Assembly: GCF_026213295.1 (NCBI RefSeq)
Contig: NC_079419.1
Location: 23,521,818 to 23,585,817 of the forward strand
Length of the DNA stretch: 64,000 nt
Reading direction: 5' to 3'
Origin: Gadus chalcogrammus
Taxonomy: Eukaryota > Chordata > Actinopteri > Gadiformes > Gadidae
Of the stretch, positions 1 to 11,199 are shown piece by piece. The translations under genes were made by a program, and so were the position numbers. The notes below the pieces were generated by a model. That model was not told where the DNA came from. It ran no database searches and was given only the letters and a program-made list of their open reading frames with translations. The stretch's first letter is position 1; each line of letters opens with the position of its first letter.

Positions 1-97
1 ATGCAATTTTTATTTCACCTTGTTGCACTGTATTAAAGGGGTAGTTCGTAATTTTGGACATAGGGCCTGATTCTCAAGTAAGCCTTGGTGTTCTTTG

Positions 98-466
98 TTG
101 CGTTTTTTCTTGAAGAAAGTAGTCCAATCCTTGGTCGCTTTTAACTCACTTTATTTGTTAAAGTAAGCATATTTCGGTACGGTAACTATGAAGCATAAGG
201 AAAGGAATTGTATCTAACGCGTATTGAAAATAATATCGTGCACTGCTTCGAGACCCGGGCATGGGCCCGGTCCTCTCGGCGTGGCTACCTTTTGATTCTG
301 CCCTCTCAATCTGAATTCCGTGCTGTGATCGTCAAGTGGGCGTGGCCTACGTGAAGTGGCCGTGACCGGTGTGACGTAATGGCTCCGCCATCCTCACCTG
401 TCTGAAGGTGCTGCCATCTGTGGCAGTTATTGCAGCTTATGTGTTAGATCCTGCTTCCTAGTGGCT
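98..466 (+). repeat. Dispersed repeat, inverted copy of 52930-53245
   Basis: This stretch reads as the reverse complement of 52930-53245. Shared landmarks are a block with TAGTCCAATCCTTGGTCGC, a stretch with ACTCACTTTATTTGTTAAAG, a GC-rich centre around GACCCGGGC, and the end GATCCTGCTTCCTAGTGGCTA. A third, short copy of the last part is at 3372-3450. It has the size of an LTR or a short composite element, but I found no clean terminal repeat or target duplication, so the family is left open. Sequence before position 98 is unassigned. Confidence 0.6.
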
Positions 467-479
467 AGTGGCGGCTCGC

Positions 480-1204
480 CTATCGAGGGCGCTGGGGCGC
501 CGCCCTCCCGCCGACCGGCCATCTTTTCTTTTTTAAATATATTTATGCATATATTTTTTAATAATCTTCTCATTTTGAGAATTAATACATTTTAATTGCA
601 TTCGAATAATGCATTTACTTTAGAATATCTTTAGAATCCCCCATAATTAAATCTTCATTCACTTACATGTTCAACGTTCATTTTGGTGAAGTAGATGTCT
701 TCCGTGGGGCGCAGTTCGCTCAGCCCCACATGCCTTAATTATTAGCCAATGGTTCCCCCGTTGCTAGGCAGAATAGTACATAATTTCGCCAATCAGCGTC
801 GTCGAATTGTATGGCTTTGGGGCGCTCAAGATAAAGCCCCAAGCGCAGTGCACTGTCCACTGCGCGTAACCGCGCATTTGCCATTACCTCAGAGATCAGC
901 AAGATGGCGACTTTGAGTACTGCTACCACTGTTTCCCTGTGAGTTCAGCTAGCCCCAAATTCAGTTAAGTCTTTGCTTATGAATCCCTTCGAAAGAAGAA
1001 CACTTGCAGAAAAATGCAAGTAAAATAACTCAGAGCAGAAAAGCCAGAAGTGAACATAACCCAACAAGCAAGAGAAAAGGATAGAGCCTACAAGAGAATT
1101 TTTTCCAGAGTTTGGTTCAGGCTTGGTTAACTAGCTGTGGGTATGCCAATGCAATTTTTTGCTTTCCTTGTATACTTTTTAAAATAAGTGCGTGTGATAG
1201 TTCG
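480..1204. other. No gene or element recognised
   Basis: AT-rich non-coding sequence. Short open frames exist (for example 735-929 on the minus strand), but their translations match no family I know and show no domain. I see no repeat boundary here except the end of the stretch, where a solo LTR begins at 1205. Confidence 0.5.
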
Positions 1205-1241
1205 TGTTGGGAAAAATAACCTGCTGAGTACATCACATGTA

Positions 1242-1872
1242 CCGTATTTTCCGGACTATAAGTCGCGGTTTTTTTGTAGTTTGGCTTGCCCTGCGACTTA
1301 TATTTCGAAGCGACTTATATGCCAAAATTGTGCGTACATAATCTTCGGCCGCAAGATGGCACCGTCATTCATTAGGCCTACAACTGAACGCTGCAAGCCT
1401 ACTGCACCACCGAATAAATTATATTCTCGTCGTCATCGTCCTCAATGTCCTCCGGTTCAACCAAAGCTACCCCAGCCTTAGCTGCAATGTTGTGCAACAT
1501 AGCTGTCACACATATCACAGCGCATGACTTGGCCGGCGAAAACTGGAGCCCTCCGCTGGACTTGTGTCTAAAGCGCAACTTCCACCTCCCGATCGTGCGC
1601 TCAGGTTTAGGACCGCGGCGCATACGCGTCCGGTGGAATCCCGGTGTCACTGAATTCGGTATACTCTCAGAACTACGAGTGGGACCGACACACCTGTATT
1701 GCTATTGCAATTTTATTCAGTCTCTCCAGACTAAACGTTCTTGTTTAAATGTTTAAAAATAAATGCGACTTATACACCGATGCGACGTATATATGTTTTT
1801 TTCCTCGTCATGGAGCATTTTTTGACTGATGCGACTAATACTCGGGAGCGACGTATAGTCCGGAAAATACGG
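1242..1872. mobile_element. MITE with CCGTATTTTCCGGACTATA termini and TA target duplication
   Basis: The terminal inverted repeats run CCGTATTTTCCGGACTATA inward from 1242 and TATAGTCCGGAAAATACGG up to 1872. The flanks are TA (1240-1241) and TA (1873-1874). The intact LTR copy at 51753-52443 shows the empty site with a single TA, which proves the insertion and the duplication. The GCGACTTATA motif recurs near both ends. The interior holds a HARBI1 fragment on the minus strand. A TA duplication suits ISL2EU- or Tc/mariner-like mobilisation rather than Harbinger; the superfamily is not settled. Confidence 0.85.
1399..1620 (-). pseudogene. Captured C-terminal fragment of a HARBI1-type nuclease
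   Basis: The minus-strand translation contains RTIGRWKLRF, SSGGLQFSPAKSC and AMLHNIAAKAGVAL, followed by an acidic tail. The same protein segment is encoded at about 48735-48940 in the larger HARBI1 pseudogene. It includes the final catalytic glutamate region (VERTIGRWK in the other copy) but no other part of the nuclease. The fragment lies inside a MITE whose ends are not Harbinger ends, so it looks like gene capture (transduplication) or an old nested fragment. It cannot encode a working nuclease. Confidence 0.75.
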
Positions 1873-2778
1873 TACATTATAAATATAGCTAACTCCTACC
1901 CTAGCCTGATGAGCACATCACATGGACACATTACAATATAGTCAACTCTTGCTCTAACCCAACGAACACAAACATGATAATATATAGTCAGGTCAAGGCC
2001 GGAGCTGAAGGCCCCATCTCCCAGGCAGGCAGATGGTGGACACTCAGACAATGCACCAGTCATCCTCAAGAACGGGAGAGCCACATTAATTTATCCCACA
2101 GGAGACATTTTGAGAGCTCTTCCCCGTTAGGAGGAACCAAAAGATACCCCTGCCCACACCAGGGGCCTGAGAGCCACATTAAATTATCACACACGAGACA
2201 TTTCAGGGGGGCACTCCCCGTTTTAATTTATCACACCGGAGACACGAGGAACTCTCCCCCGTTACGAAGCTCTCTCAGGGCCTGGGAGCCAAGACCAAGC
2301 AAAACACACAGAACCACACACACCTCAAACGCACACACCTCATCGAGAGGAGGATACAGCATAAAAACTGTACCACACAGGGACTATTCACTCTTCTTCT
2401 GAAGCAGACCTTCCACGGAGGCGAAACTCCGGACGAACCATCAGCGCTGATTAGGGACTTAGACATATTCGATTTCTCACGCTTTATGACTCTGTATAAC
2501 CGTTGCCACTTTACTTAATAAATCCAAGGTCCTCGTGCCGACAGACTTTATTACCTCTCCGTCTCATTTCATCTGGTCCAGTAACTAGACAGACCGTTTT
2601 TCCCCACATTCGTGGACACAGACAGGGTTGACAGACTTGAAAGAGTGCATATGAACAACTGTGTGAAGCTAGCCATTCTAGAAGTAAGCAACTTCTATTT
2701 ATTTCACTAGCCTATATGTATTTCCCTTGAGATGGACACTGGTTGCAGACCCTCACAACCTCCCCCCACCCCTTTCAA

Positions 2779-3477
<699 letters not shown>

Positions 3478-4388
3478 GGGCCTCATTGTTCCGACGCCTC
3501 ATTGTTCCGACGTCTCAATGGTCCGAAATATTTCCCATTAGATCGACATGCCACTATGCCGACGGTTCAATGTTCCGAAAACGGAACCCATTGGTCCGAA
3601 GGTCCGTTTGTCCGACTTTTCAAAAAGGAGGCGCATTAGGCCGACGGTTCAATATGCCGAATAGGCCAATTCCACATGTGTGAATATGAAACCAAAAATA
3701 AAAGACGATAGGCTAAGTTCCAGCAGTGCACTTCACCAAGCCAGACTGTTGCTGTGGGCTTGAACGGTCACAAGAGGTGAATTTATGAAGCGCACGTTAT
3801 ACAAGGACTAATACTTTTCCCGTAAAGAAGTCAAACAGTGAGTGAAAAACAAATACAATTTTTATCTTTAGTAGCTGTGTGTGGGCCTATATGTGTTGTT
3901 TACTGTGTTTACAGTGGGCTTTTAGCCTAAATAATTTCGCTGGTATTGATTTAGTCAAACTTATATCTCATACCGTGTACTAAGTCAAGTGTGTGTGTGT
4001 GTGTGTGTTCGTGCCCGTGTTGAGAATTAGACCTACGCTCTCTGTCCATGGGGCTGAAACGCCCTGTCGAAATGAAGTGAAGCGTTGTCACTTTGCTCTC
4101 CAATATTCATCGTGACCGTGATATGCAGGCCTATGTTGTATTTTCGAGAGAGAGTGAGAGAGAGCGAGAGAGAGCGAGAGCGCCAGCGAGGTATAAAACT
4201 CTTTATATGTAGGCTTATTCGGCATATTGAACCGTCGGCCTAATGCGCCTCCTTTTTGAAAAGTCGGACAAACGGACCTTCGGACCAATGGGTTCCGTTT
4301 TCGGAACATTGAACCGTCGGTATAGTGGCATGTCGATCTAATGGGAAATATTTCGGACCATTGAGACGTCGGAATTACGGGCAGGCCC
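3478..4388. mobile_element. Long-TIR element built of TTCCGAC-type repeats
   Basis: Arms of about 180-190 bp at 3478-3667 and 4212-4388 are near-perfect reverse complements. Each arm is a series of short related words (TTCCGAC, TCCGAAATATTTCCC, CGACGGTTCAAT, GGTCCG) so the ends look like degenerate direct repeats arranged as an inverted pair. The left arm carries one extra CATTGTTCCGACGCCT unit. The 540-bp core has no convincing ORF; it holds (TG)n near 3990 and (GA)n near 4150. No target duplication was found, so superfamily is unknown. It is a non-autonomous foldback or MITE-like element. Confidence 0.75.
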
Positions 4389-4443
4389 CTAAAATACTTA
4401 ACATCTTTATCATTGGAGACAGAGCCCCGGACGAGCCCCCATA

Positions 4444-4813
4444 TGTAACATGCTTGGCTCTGGCATGAACATAAACTGGGGAGGCCACACGCAGGGTAAA
4501 GGAATAATAATGGTTTATTAAATAAGATTGAACAGAAACTAAGGGAAAGTTAATGGGATGTGGTGTAAGTCAGTAATATGTGATGTAACCAAAAGTGTGG
4601 CGTGAGATCAGTCATGGAAACAACCAAACAAAAGCCTAAAGCCAGCAGAGGAGAGGAGAGCCCCTGGATGTTGGCACGGCAGGTCCTTTCTACCCTCCCC
4701 AATCAGCAGGGTCATTGCACACACCTGAGACCTGCAGACAAGAAAGGGAGGTGACAGAACAGGCAAGCAGCACAAATGGGCGGAGTCTTGAGAGACCCAC
4801 CTGGGTCGTTACA
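4444..4813. mobile_element. Possible solo LTR
   Basis: The segment starts TGTAACATG and ends GGTCGTTACA, an inverted TGTAAC/GTTACA pair as in LTR ends, at a plausible size of 370 bp. I could not see a matching 4-6 bp duplication in the flanks and there is no second copy in the window, so the call is tentative. Confidence 0.4.
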
Positions 4814-4972
4814 ATTACAAATTCAGTTGGGCCAGATTTTCAAAACAAGAAATTCAGTTGGGCCAGACATTTTCAGCAGCAAGTAATGACAAATTTTGGA
4901 CAAACACAAATTAATGTATTGAAATACACAAACGTTTTATTAACTGTCATATCTGAAAAATTACATTAATAC

Positions 4973-6325
4973 TAGAGCTGTCAAGCGATTAAAATATTTA
5001 ATCTTGATTAATCGCATTAATGTCATAGTTAACTCCTCCTCATCGTCATCCGCTTATCCGGGGTCGGGTCGCGGGGGGAGCAGCTCAAGCAGGGGGCCCC
5101 AGACTTCCCTTTCCCGGGCCACATTGACCAGCTCTGACGGGGGGATCCCGAGGCGTTCCCAGGCTAGTGTTGAGATATAATCTCTCCACCTAGTCCTGGG
5201 TCTTCCCCGAGGTCTCCTCCCCACTGAACGTGCCTGAAACACCTCCCAAGGAAGGCGCCCAGTGGGCATCCTTACCAGATGCCCGAACCACCTCAGCTGA
5301 CTCCTTTCCAAGTAAAGGAGCAGCGGCTCTAATCCGAGTTCCTCACGGATGGCTGAGCTTCTCACCCTATCCCTAAGGGAGACGCCAGCCACCCTTCTGA
5401 GAAAACTCATCTCGGCCGCTTGTACCCGCGAGAGCTTTGCCTTGCGGCTCAGCTCTCTTTTCGTTACAACGGTGCGGTAAAGCGAACGCAATACCGCCCC
5501 CGCTGCTCCGATTCTCCGGGCCAATCTCACGCTCCATAGTACCCTCACTCGCGAACAAGACCCCGAGGTACTTGAACTCCTTGACTTGGGCTAAGGACTC
5601 ATTTCCTACCCGGAGTAAGCAATCCACCGGTTTCCTGCTAAGAGTCATGGCCTCAGATTTAGCGGTGCTGATCCTCATCCCAGCCGCTTCACACTCGGCC
5701 GCCAGCCGATCCAGTGAGTGCTGAAGGTCACAGGCCGATGATCCAATGAGGACCACATCATCTGCAAAAAGCAGTGACGAGATCCTCAGACCACCGAACT
5801 GCAACCCCTCCCCACCACGACTACGCCTCGATATCCTGTCCATGTATATCACAAACAGGATTGGTGACAAGGCGCAGCCCTGGCGGAGACCAGCACCCAC
5901 TGAGAACAAAACTGACTGGCTGCCGAGTTAACTCACGATTAATCGCAAATTATTTTTCTATGCTAAATATCCCTTGATTTTTTTGTCCCATAATTCTTCT
6001 CATTTTAATTCTCTTATCAACATGGTGAAGTGCATCGGCTTGCCTTGTGCAAATTATTTTTTATTGATAACATTGGCATATACTGATCAAAACAGGACGA
6101 TACAAAAAAAAAGCCTATAGTGCAATTAAACGACTGCTTTGAACAAATGTCATTTGAACATAGCAGTCAGGCTACTGCTTCTTTGTTTTGAGCCAAAGAA
6201 AAATTATTATTATTTTTATTTTTTTTTAAATAAAATAATTGCGTTAATCGCGCAATATTTTTTTTAACGCCGTTAAAATTGGTTTGCGTTAACGCCGTTA
6301 ATAACGCGTTTAACTGACAGCTCTA
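4973..6325. mobile_element. hAT MITE with 8-bp target duplication, hosting a LINE
   Basis: Ends are TAGAGCTGTCAAGCG and AACTGACAGCTCTA. The 8-bp duplication ATTAATAC is perfect (4965-4972 and 6326-6333). The interior is AT-rich with GATTAATCG-like words near both ends. No transposase is encoded. The central 890 bp (5036-5925) is a later LINE insertion; without it the MITE would be about 450 bp. Confidence 0.9.
5036..5925 (-). pseudogene. 5'-truncated Rex3/RTE-like LINE, reverse transcriptase C-terminal part
   Basis: The minus strand encodes the second half of a non-LTR reverse transcriptase. GLRQGCALSPILFVIYM and the active-site segment LLFADDVVLI are present, then KEFKYLGVLF, then the post-RT region with RSQLRWFGHLVRM and RPRGRPRTRWRDYI. 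These motifs and the 3' end running into CCGCTTATCC with a TCATC-rich tail fit fish Rex3 (RTE clade). The frame shifts near 5540, and a stretch between KLS and RVQAAEM is missing compared with the family. A 9-bp duplication AGTTAACTC (5027-5035 and 5926-5934) marks the insertion into the surrounding MITE. Dead copy. Confidence 0.85.
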
Positions 6326-6706
6326 ATTAATACATCTTTGGTGAATCTGACCTAGGCAAAACTCTGCCTACAAAATAGTGCACAATATTCGGCCTATCAA
6401 TAGCCAGTTTCTTTTTTGAAACAAAATAAAATAAATATTTGTCATATCTGACCAATAAGCAAAACACAAGTTGCATTGAAAACAAAATATTGCACATTGA
6501 TCACATATTTGGGTCACATATTAAAACAAGCATATCCCCCCTGGGATCAATATGCCAAAGTGCATGAAAAAACCAGAACCAGGCATATTAAAGCTTGGTA
6601 AACAAACCCAAAACAAGAAATAACTAAGTAGCTTAACACACATGAATAATTTGTTACTCTAACATCCTTTTGTTGCTATGTATGCAACAGTTTCACTGCT
6701 GAGTTC

Positions 6707-9595
6707 TCAGTGGGAGAAGTGACATATTTTGTTCTGAATGAGAGCAGTGATTCTGGGCTCATAAGATGTCAATGCAATTCGAAGGCATTCGGGAAGTGTA
6801 CTCTCAGACAGTGAGCAACGAGAGCTTCTTTTAATTGAGTTCATGTGGGGGAAGCTTGATTCACATGTGTATGTTGAGCCAAACATACTTAGCACGTGGA
6901 CTGCTGCTCTCTTGACATTAGGGAACTGATGTGGGTTGACATCAGCCCAAAACCTGGCAGGCCCGTTGGTGCGCAGCTCCTGTGCCATGGTTAAGGATGA
7001 CTGCATGTCCACAAGTTCGAGAATGAATTTCCCCTCGTCAATGGGAACGGCCACCTCCTTTGCTTTGGCGGATACAGCCCCTTCTATTGCGACAGTGAAC
7101 GGGTCTCTGGCAAAACACATCAACTCTGTTGGCAAAGCAAGTCCATCCAATCGATCAGCAAAGTTTTCTTTTAACCTCGCAACAAAATCTGTCATTACAG
7201 CGGTAATGCGTGCCGGGGATGAGATGCATTTGCAGAGCGTCGGAAAATGCAACATTCGGCCTGTGCTCAAGTCGGTCCCGAAAAGATCCAGTTTGACTTG
7301 GAATGCGCGCATCTGTTCCACCAGTTCAATGACCGTTTTGTCTCTGCCTTGTAGTCCCACATTTAAGTCATTCAGGTGCTTGAATATGTCACTGAGAAAG
7401 CAGAGATCGCCAATGAAGTTGTCATCCAGCATTCGGTTCAAGTGTGTTTCGGCTTTTTTATGATTGCTGCTACTGAGGAAGGCTTTGATTTCCCCTCTTA
7501 AGCCCAGGTCAGACCAAAGATTCACCTTGCAACGACTTGCGACTCGCAACTCCTTGCGACGAGACGGGCTGCGACGTTCTAAAACTGGGCAGTTCACACT
7601 GGCTGCAACACGCTGCAACGGTCTGTGACGGTAGGTGGTTTCCCTAGCAACTGTGAACGCAAGTTCACAAGTTGATCTGGCTGCCTTTCGTGTTTTCACA
7701 AAGAATTTATAATTTTTTTGCGGAAAATTTCTATGTGGGTCTACGGTACAACGGAATGAAATCCGACCTTATTAATATTCCCCCCCACGATGGTATGAGT
7801 TCGAATCCCGTAACGTATCATATTTTAAGCATTCGTTTTTCATTTATTTCGGCTTAAAACGGTTCTACGTGACAAGTTTCTTCCAGTTGCACTCCAAATA
7901 CGAATGAGATGGGAATGTTTTTGACATTTTATTGAAAGACAAATCAAAGAGGCATTCGCAAGGACAGCTACGTGTCTGGCCCGAACAGCTGGCGTAGCCA
8001 CGACAACAAACGACGCATTCGGCTAATGGTCACCAGTTAACACGGTCACGAGTTGAACTTAATAATAATAATAATAATAAATGAAATTTATATAGCGCTT
8101 AATATGGTACTCTAAGACGCTTTAAAACACCACACCAAGTGCCACCGCAATGTCGCAACATGCTTTCTTCTTGCTGTCCCTGTTGCTATACCCCTTACTG
8201 CCAACGTCGTAAAGGACAGGTTGCTCCTCCAGCAAGCGAATTAAATTCTCCTCCCTCTCCTCGGACCAGAAGTCTGCCATCTTCGGATATTTGTATGCTG
8301 GAGTGGACAGTACGGTACCGGGACGGAGTAAGGTTGTGACATATAAGTTGTTCTGTGCTGTGATTGGCTGAAGAGAAATAGTTAAATCGCCGCGTTCTAA
8401 AACTGGACCTTGCTATTTGACAGGTTCAATCTCTGGCGACTCGTTGCAACTCCTTGCAACGGCTTGCAACGACCCGTTCACACCGCCCCTGCGACGTTCT
8501 AAAACCGTCTCGTTGCAAGCCGTTGCAAGGTGAATCTTTGGTCTGAACTGGGCTTTAGATCACAGAAACGCTCGAGCGCTTTGCCTTTGGACAGCCACCT
8601 GACGTCGTTGTGCAAAAGCAGGTCATGGTGCTCAGCAGACATTTCTGACAGCAGCATGCGGAATAAGCAGTGTTGGAGGCTTGATGTGGTGCAGATAAAA
8701 TTAATTGTTGCCATCACGCTGTCCATTGTTGACTTGAGCTCTCCGCTTAGTTTTGCGCACAATACCGTCTGATGTACAATGCAGTGTAGGGATATCATTT
8801 GAAGTGCAACAGCGGACCAACGTGCAGCCAAACCATTAACTTTTCCTGTCATGGATGGAGCCCCATCCGTTACAAGCATGCACACACGTCTCAAATCAAG
8901 GCCATTGTCTTCAAAAAAAGTACCTCGCTTGTTGCGTGTCCTTTTAACGGCAGTAAGCTGAGCAGTTCTCTGAAGCATTTGCCGTAAAGACATATATGCA
9001 CAGTTGGGCGGTATCCGTCTTATCTGTGGACTCATCTGCTGCTATAGACATGACATCAGCTTTCTTCAGGTCTTCTAAAAGCGTTTCGAACACATCAGTA
9101 GCAAGAAGTTGAACCCTGCGAATATTTGAGGTGTCTGACAGGGGTACCTTTTTAATGGCAGAAGTCACGCTTGTTTTTACTTTGTCGTCATTTATAACCT
9201 CATTCACGACGGCCAACATGCACTCTTTCACGGTTTCAGAGTCTGTAATTGGCCTTTTCTTTTTTGCCAAGGGACGCAGCTGTAGCTCTCTCTTGGGCCG
9301 TGCATGTCCGCATCATAGTAGCACAGCTCCGGTTGTAAGATGCCAGCAAACTCTGCATCTTTTTAGCCCTATCCTGAGACCCCTCAGGAAAGCTTGAGCG
9401 GAAAGTTGAGTGTTTATCTAGGTGGTGTCTCCGCACATTGTTATCTTTAAGTACCGCAACGCACTCATTACAAATTAAACACATCGGTTTGGCGTTTGGA
9501 TTCGGCGGCAAAATGAATAAATACTTTTCAGTCCAGGCAGGGTTGAACCGACGGTTTTCAGTGTCCACTTGGCGTTTTTGAGTTGACAAAGCCAT
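6707..9595 (-). pseudogene. hAT transposase (BED-type finger), split by a MITE and frameshifted
   Basis: Reading from 9595 downwards, the protein starts MALSTQKRQVD and has a BED-like finger (CLICNEC followed by HHLDKH). It continues through the catalytic-core motifs ADESTDKTDTAQL, CMLVTDGAPSMTG, SLHCIVHQ and LHNDVRWLSKGKALERF. It ends with the dimerisation region VLSMFGSTYTCESSF and a stop at 6707. The family is the GTF2IRD2/EPM2AIP1-like hAT group. Frame changes near 9270 and near 8990 break it, and the Harbinger MITE at 7501-8554 sits between CDL and RGEIKAF. Removing the MITE and one TTA would rejoin the frame exactly. The 3' side runs on to the hAT MITE at 4973-6325. Not functional as read. 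Confidence 0.88.
7501..8554. mobile_element. Harbinger-type MITE with TTA duplication, inside the hAT transposase
   Basis: Ends are AGCCCAGGTCAGACCAAAG and CTTTGGTCTGAACTGGGCT, and the flanks are TTA (7498-7500 and 8555-8557), as expected for PIF/Harbinger. The arms are rich in the recurrent word CTTGCAACG. No transposase remains. Positions 8062-8120 contain a (TAA)n tract followed by TATATAGCGCTTAATATGG, which on the minus strand resembles the 3' tail of fish LINE/SINE elements. Confidence 0.85.
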
Positions 9596-9880
9596 GTTAT
9601 ATCAGATTAGACGACTCGCCTTCAAACACTTTCTTGACAGACCATGGACATATGAAACACAACGCGCGGAATTAAGGGTTGAATGATGCAAGGTTCCTGT
9701 TGCTAGGTTGCGCTGAGTGTTGCGTTCATGGTCTGTACTACTGTAGGAATTTCTGAAGGCATGGCTAGATTTTAATTTTATTATTATTATTTTTTTTAAC
9801 TTTTCTATGCACTTTTTGGGCCACTCGGAAGGGGCTTCTGGGTCGGATGTGGCCCGCGGGCCGCCATATGAATAGGCCTG
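9596..9880 (-). mobile_element. 5' terminal region of the hAT element
   Basis: Sequence upstream of the transposase ATG leading to a hAT-like end. On the minus strand it begins CAGGCCTATTCATATGG and continues with GGCCCGCGGGCC, close to the GGCGGCCCG ends at 46813 and 49949. The adjoining 8 bp, GCCTAAGT (9881-9888), is the reverse complement of the 8-bp target of the hAT element at 49949-50577. The opposite end of this hAT element was not found. Confidence 0.55.
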
Positions 9881-10030
9881 GCCTAAGTGGATCGTGAAGT
9901 GCATCGTACGAGCATCGTAGTTCTCACACCGTTTCCCGAAAGCATTGTTGGTAACAAACGCTTGTAGCTAATGAGGACTCCAGGAGCACTCGTAGGATGC
10001 TAATAGCATCGTTAGTCTACTATAGCCTCA
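9881..10030 (-). repeat. Fragment of a Harbinger terminal region (same family as 49320-50612)
   Basis: Words such as GTGGATCGTGAAGTGC, CATCGTACGAGCATCGTA, GTTTCCCGAAAGCAT and CTATAGCCTCAGTGGCG occur in reverse orientation at 49330-49380 and 49850-50612. The fragment shows the uninterrupted version of the site where the MITE at 49385-49844 was inserted. Confidence 0.65.
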
Positions 10031-10045
10031 GTGGCGACACCAGCG

Positions 10046-10082
10046 GGTATTGGATGGGTTTTACTAAAACCCATCCAATACC
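10046..10082. repeat. Perfect hairpin, 18-bp arms with 1-nt loop
   Basis: GGTATTGGATGGGTTTTA, a single C, then its exact reverse complement. It lies at the border of the Harbinger fragment and unassigned DNA. Confidence 0.9.
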
Positions 10083-11130
10083 ACAGAATGCCCAGCTGGC
10101 GCAATTTCGCAACCAAAAACAGGGGTTACAATCGATATATTACTCATAGACTATCGTTAGATTTAAACAGCAAAGATAGAGCCATGTTAGAAGTCAACAA
10201 CATAATTTATTGCAGCAATTTAAAATTCCAAAAATACATGCGCAGCCGAAATGTACCGATCAGACGCCACGTCACAAGGCATATAATAAAATCAAATGAC
10301 TCCATTGCTCGTGTGGGAGGTCGCGTTCGAGCTGCACTTGCTATCTCTCTCTGATTTTGATTCAACAATCGTGGTTAATATGTCCTCATATTGATCACTC
10401 TCCTTGCTGCGCAAAGCATGTTTCAGAAATCAGCACATTAAGATAAATGTAGTTGTCACACAAGCTATTTTAGATTTTTGTAATACGGAATTATGTCAGG
10501 GGGGAAAATGGCGTGAAAAAATTTACGCACAGGGCATAATATTGCAGTCTATTCTTTTCGTAGGCTTCTCTGCTGTTGGCCTTGATGGGGAGTTTACAAA
10601 ATCCCCACTCTCTTCACAAATAACCGGCTGGTTAAAATATGTGGCACCGCCTTTCCCTCCCCAGAACACAACTCGCGCACCGCAACTCACGCAACGCAAC
10701 TCACACCCGGCGGAAATCATCATGATCACGAATGCAATGTAACTTACCTGTCGCGATAGACAACCGTTTTTGCATCCGGATCGCTTGCCGGAGAGCACTA
10801 CACCTCTCCTCTCTCCTGGCCGGATCGCTTGCCCGAGAGCACTACACCTCTCCTCTCTCCTGGCTGGCGAGTTAACCTGTGTGCGTCGTTAAAACGTGAG
10901 CTTGGTTTCCCTGTTTTCCTGCCGTAGATCTTCGCCGTATCTCCAACATTGTCCAAATCCTCATGTGCTGTGGAGTAACCGCGAGTGCGGCCCGCCCGCG
11001 AGTATTGTTTGTTTGTGTGGGAAGCAGTGACCACGTGAACGCAGTTTCGGTAACCGGAAGTAGTGTAATGTAAATATTTAAATCTGCAGTATATTGATTT
11101 AACCTTAGTTATAATTGAAAGGGTGAAACC
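10083..11130. other. No gene recognised; 44-bp tandem duplication at 10776-10863
   Basis: No translation matches a known family. Two 44-bp units starting CCGGATCGCTTGCC and ending CTCTCTCCTGG lie head to tail with one mismatch I can see. The stretch 10650-11050 is richer in GC and CpG than its surroundings. Confidence 0.5.
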
Positions 11131-11199
11131 ATCCCCTCGTCAGCTGAACCCGCTACCGTACCAGACTCCGGTGCAGCCCCCCCTGGACCAGTTAGCCAG

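Larger units (their letters stand above)
1205..2608 (+). mobile_element. Solo LTR (family shared with 51753-52443), interrupted by a MITE
   Basis: The element begins TGTTGGGAAAAA and ends TTTTTCCCCACA, an imperfect inverted pair typical of LTR ends, and is flanked by the 4-bp direct repeat TTCG (1201-1204 and 2609-2612). A second copy lies at 51753-52443 on the minus strand with its own 4-bp duplication. No gag, pol or primer-binding site is attached, so this is a solo LTR left by LTR-LTR recombination. The MITE at 1242-1872 splits it; without the MITE the LTR is about 770 bp. An AATAAA-type signal lies near 2517. Seen: ends, duplication and second copy. Inferred: Ty3/Gypsy origin, from the 4-bp duplication. 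Confidence 0.85.

Noticed and set aside
735..929. Short minus-strand frame as a gene
   Set aside because: 64 codons, no family match, no splice signals or promoter context worth reporting.
4444..9880. A complete hAT element from about 4.4 to 9.88 kb
   Set aside because: The right end is plausible but I could not find a matching left end or the GCCTAAGT target copy, so only parts are annotated.
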